Shown here piece after piece: positions 5,196 to 6,326 of a DNA stretch of 6,326 nt; positions within the stretch are counted from its first letter, which is position 1; every line of letters begins with the position of its first letter. The stretch is taken from positions 1-6,326 of the forward strand of contig CBFHPF010000082.1 of NCBI GenBank assembly GCA_965657665.1, given 5' to 3'. A model generated the notes under the pieces. That model had not been told where the DNA came from. It ran no database searches and saw only the letters and a list, made by a program, of their open reading frames with translations. The translations under genes were made by a program, and so were the position numbers. The stretch is from UBA8337 sp965657665 (GTDB taxonomy: Bacteria; Pseudomonadota; Alphaproteobacteria; RS24).

Positions 5196-6272
5196 ATGAA
5201 TTATACTGCATTAACCTTAGACTCTAGTATCTTAATTGAAGAGGGTTTAACGCTAGATAGTGAATTAATTATTCGTTTGAAGCAATTCAAAGACAGCCCC
5301 ACGAATATAGTTATGTCAACCATCATTTTGAGAGAAATTCGCCAAAAACTTTTCGATACACTGCGCTCGCGTCGTCAAAAGCTAAATGATGTAGCTAAAT
5401 ATTCACTCAAAGATGGGCTGATTAAAGAAGATGAACAAGCTACTTTTGTGTCCATAATCAGTGGAATGAAAAGTGCAGACCAGTGCACGGACCAAAGATT
5501 AGTAAAGTTCAAAAATGACTATGGTGTTGAAGAGATAGGTTTCGCCGAAGTTTCTTTTGAAAGCGTTGTAGACGATTATTTCGATGGCATTCCGCCCTTC
5601 GCAGACGCTGGAAGCAAGAAGCACGAATTTCCCGATGCTATAGCGTTAAGGTCGCTGGAGAACTGGGCCAAGAAAAATGATCAATTCTTGCTTTGTGTAA
5701 GCAGCGACAAGGATTGGCATGACTTTTGTGCTTCGAGTGACCATCTAAACTGCGTCGATAATTTGGCGGATGCGTTAGATCAGATGCAGGAGAATTCGAA
5801 AGAGAAGAGGAAAAAAATATCAGCATACTTAAATTCTACCTCAGAGAGTTTGAAAGTGTCGCTCATTGATTTTTTGATGGAGGAAAGTTTTGTTTTGGAG
5901 GGCGAATTCTCGGAAGGGCAGATAAGTGCTGAAGGTAGTATTAAAGATATTTCGTTTGAAGAATTAGCTGAAAATATATCGGAAAAAAATATCAGGGTTT
6001 TAGAAGAGACAATTGAAACGATTACTATTCAAGTAAATTTGGATGCATCATTCGAAGTAATAGCGGATTTGCTCTACTCAACCCCGAGCGGCCATACCCT
6101 GAGTTCTGAATGGATTAACGAAAATTGGGATTATGAAATACCGGTCGAAATTGTAATCAAAAAGGGAACGGATAAATTCCGGAACGATACGCATGAAATA
6201 GAGAGTATGCGTATTCCGGATTCCTTTGTCATGGAAATCAATGATAGGGAACACGGCGATATCTTTTTTTAG
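5196..6272 (+). CDS. PIN-domain putative ribonuclease (DUF4935-like)
   Basis: The N-terminal ~190 residues of this 358-aa protein look like a PIN domain, a metal-dependent RNase fold. The first strand LTLDSSIL carries D9, the STIILREIRQK helix start carries E47, and K-K-H-E-F-P-D147-A is followed by a helix and then VSSD171-K-D173-W. D9, E47, D147 and D171 fit the four-acid active site, so catalysis is plausible. The G-I-P-P-F(131-135) to EFPDA segment resembles the DUF4935 type of PIN protein; this family call is from memory of its motifs. A basic helix, RSRRQK, lies near 57-62. The C-terminal 150 residues are acidic with predicted beta strands and no motif I know, perhaps a regulatory or binding domain. 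It follows the unrecognised gene by 70 bp and has a strong ribosome binding site. A toxin-like or phage-defence role is possible but unproven. Confidence 0.75.
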   Translation: MNYTALTLDSSILIEEGLTLDSELIIRLKQFKDSPTNIVMSTIILREIRQKLFDTLRSRRQKLNDVAKYSLKDGLIKEDEQATFVSIISGMKSADQCTDQRLVKFKNDYGVEEIGFAEVSFESVVDDYFDGIPPFADAGSKKHEFPDAIALRSLENWAKKNDQFLLCVSSDKDWHDFCASSDHLNCVDNLADALDQMQENSKEKRKKISAYLNSTSESLKVSLIDFLMEESFVLEGEFSEGQISAEGSIKDISFEELAENISEKNIRVLEETIETITIQVNLDASFEVIADLLYSTPSGHTLSSEWINENWDYEIPVEIVIKKGTDKFRNDTHEIESMRIPDSFVMEINDREHGDIFF

Positions 6273-6326
6273 TCAAATTTGAAATATGGCTTCGTTCTTC
6301 GTAGGCCAGCGGGTGCAACTAACCCA
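6273..6326. other. Non-coding end of window
   Basis: The last 54 bases show no gene start, terminator or repeat that can be supported. Confidence 0.4.

Noticed and set aside
1..6326. CRISPR array, insertion sequence transposase or integrase gene
   Set aside because: No regularly spaced long repeats and no transposase or integrase motifs are present in any frame I examined.

Overview
The window looks like a piece of an alphaproteobacterial chromosome. The evidence is the tight dapA-smpB pair, the moderately high-GC coding style of the left two thirds, and a serine tRNA whose CCA is encoded. Genus cannot be told from the sequence. The window joins two unlike DNAs. From about 220 to 4010 it is compact, GC-rich core genome (one dapA row counts about 65% GC). 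From about 4375 to the end it is AT-rich (rows I counted are 28-35% GC), and its two genes look acquired.

Layout. Positions 1-216 hold no convincing gene but carry short tandem direct repeats that run up to the 3' end of a tRNA-Ser(GCU) gene on the minus strand (217-307), as at the edge of an integrated element. The tRNA has its own promoter. To its right, on the plus strand, are an unidentified proline-rich lipoprotein (447-1139), a renalase-like FAD/NAD(P)-binding oxidoreductase (1191-2195), dapA for 4-hydroxy-tetrahydrodipicolinate synthase (best start 2279, end 3148) and smpB for the tmRNA-binding protein (3151-3639). dapA and smpB are two bases apart and probably form one transcript. A small SNase/thermonuclease-like gene converges on smpB from the minus strand (3643-4008).

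Positions 4009-4429 hold no gene but are rich in structure. They contain a perfect 10-bp GC-rich hairpin with a T-rich tail on the minus strand, a TATAAT box and second hairpin just upstream of it, a long imperfect hairpin near 4215-4265, and an imperfect inverted repeat of about 23 bp at 4068-4090 and 4287-4310. This is either a regulated leader or small RNA for the nuclease gene, a small non-autonomous mobile element, or both.

The AT-rich right end encodes an unrecognised 231-aa protein (GTG start, 4430-5125), followed 70 bp later by a 358-aa PIN-domain nuclease-like protein (5196-6272) with conserved acidic residues and a long acidic C-terminal part. Together they are the best candidate here for an undescribed system, possibly a defence or toxin-type cassette, but the sequence alone shows only a putative metal-dependent RNase and an unknown partner.
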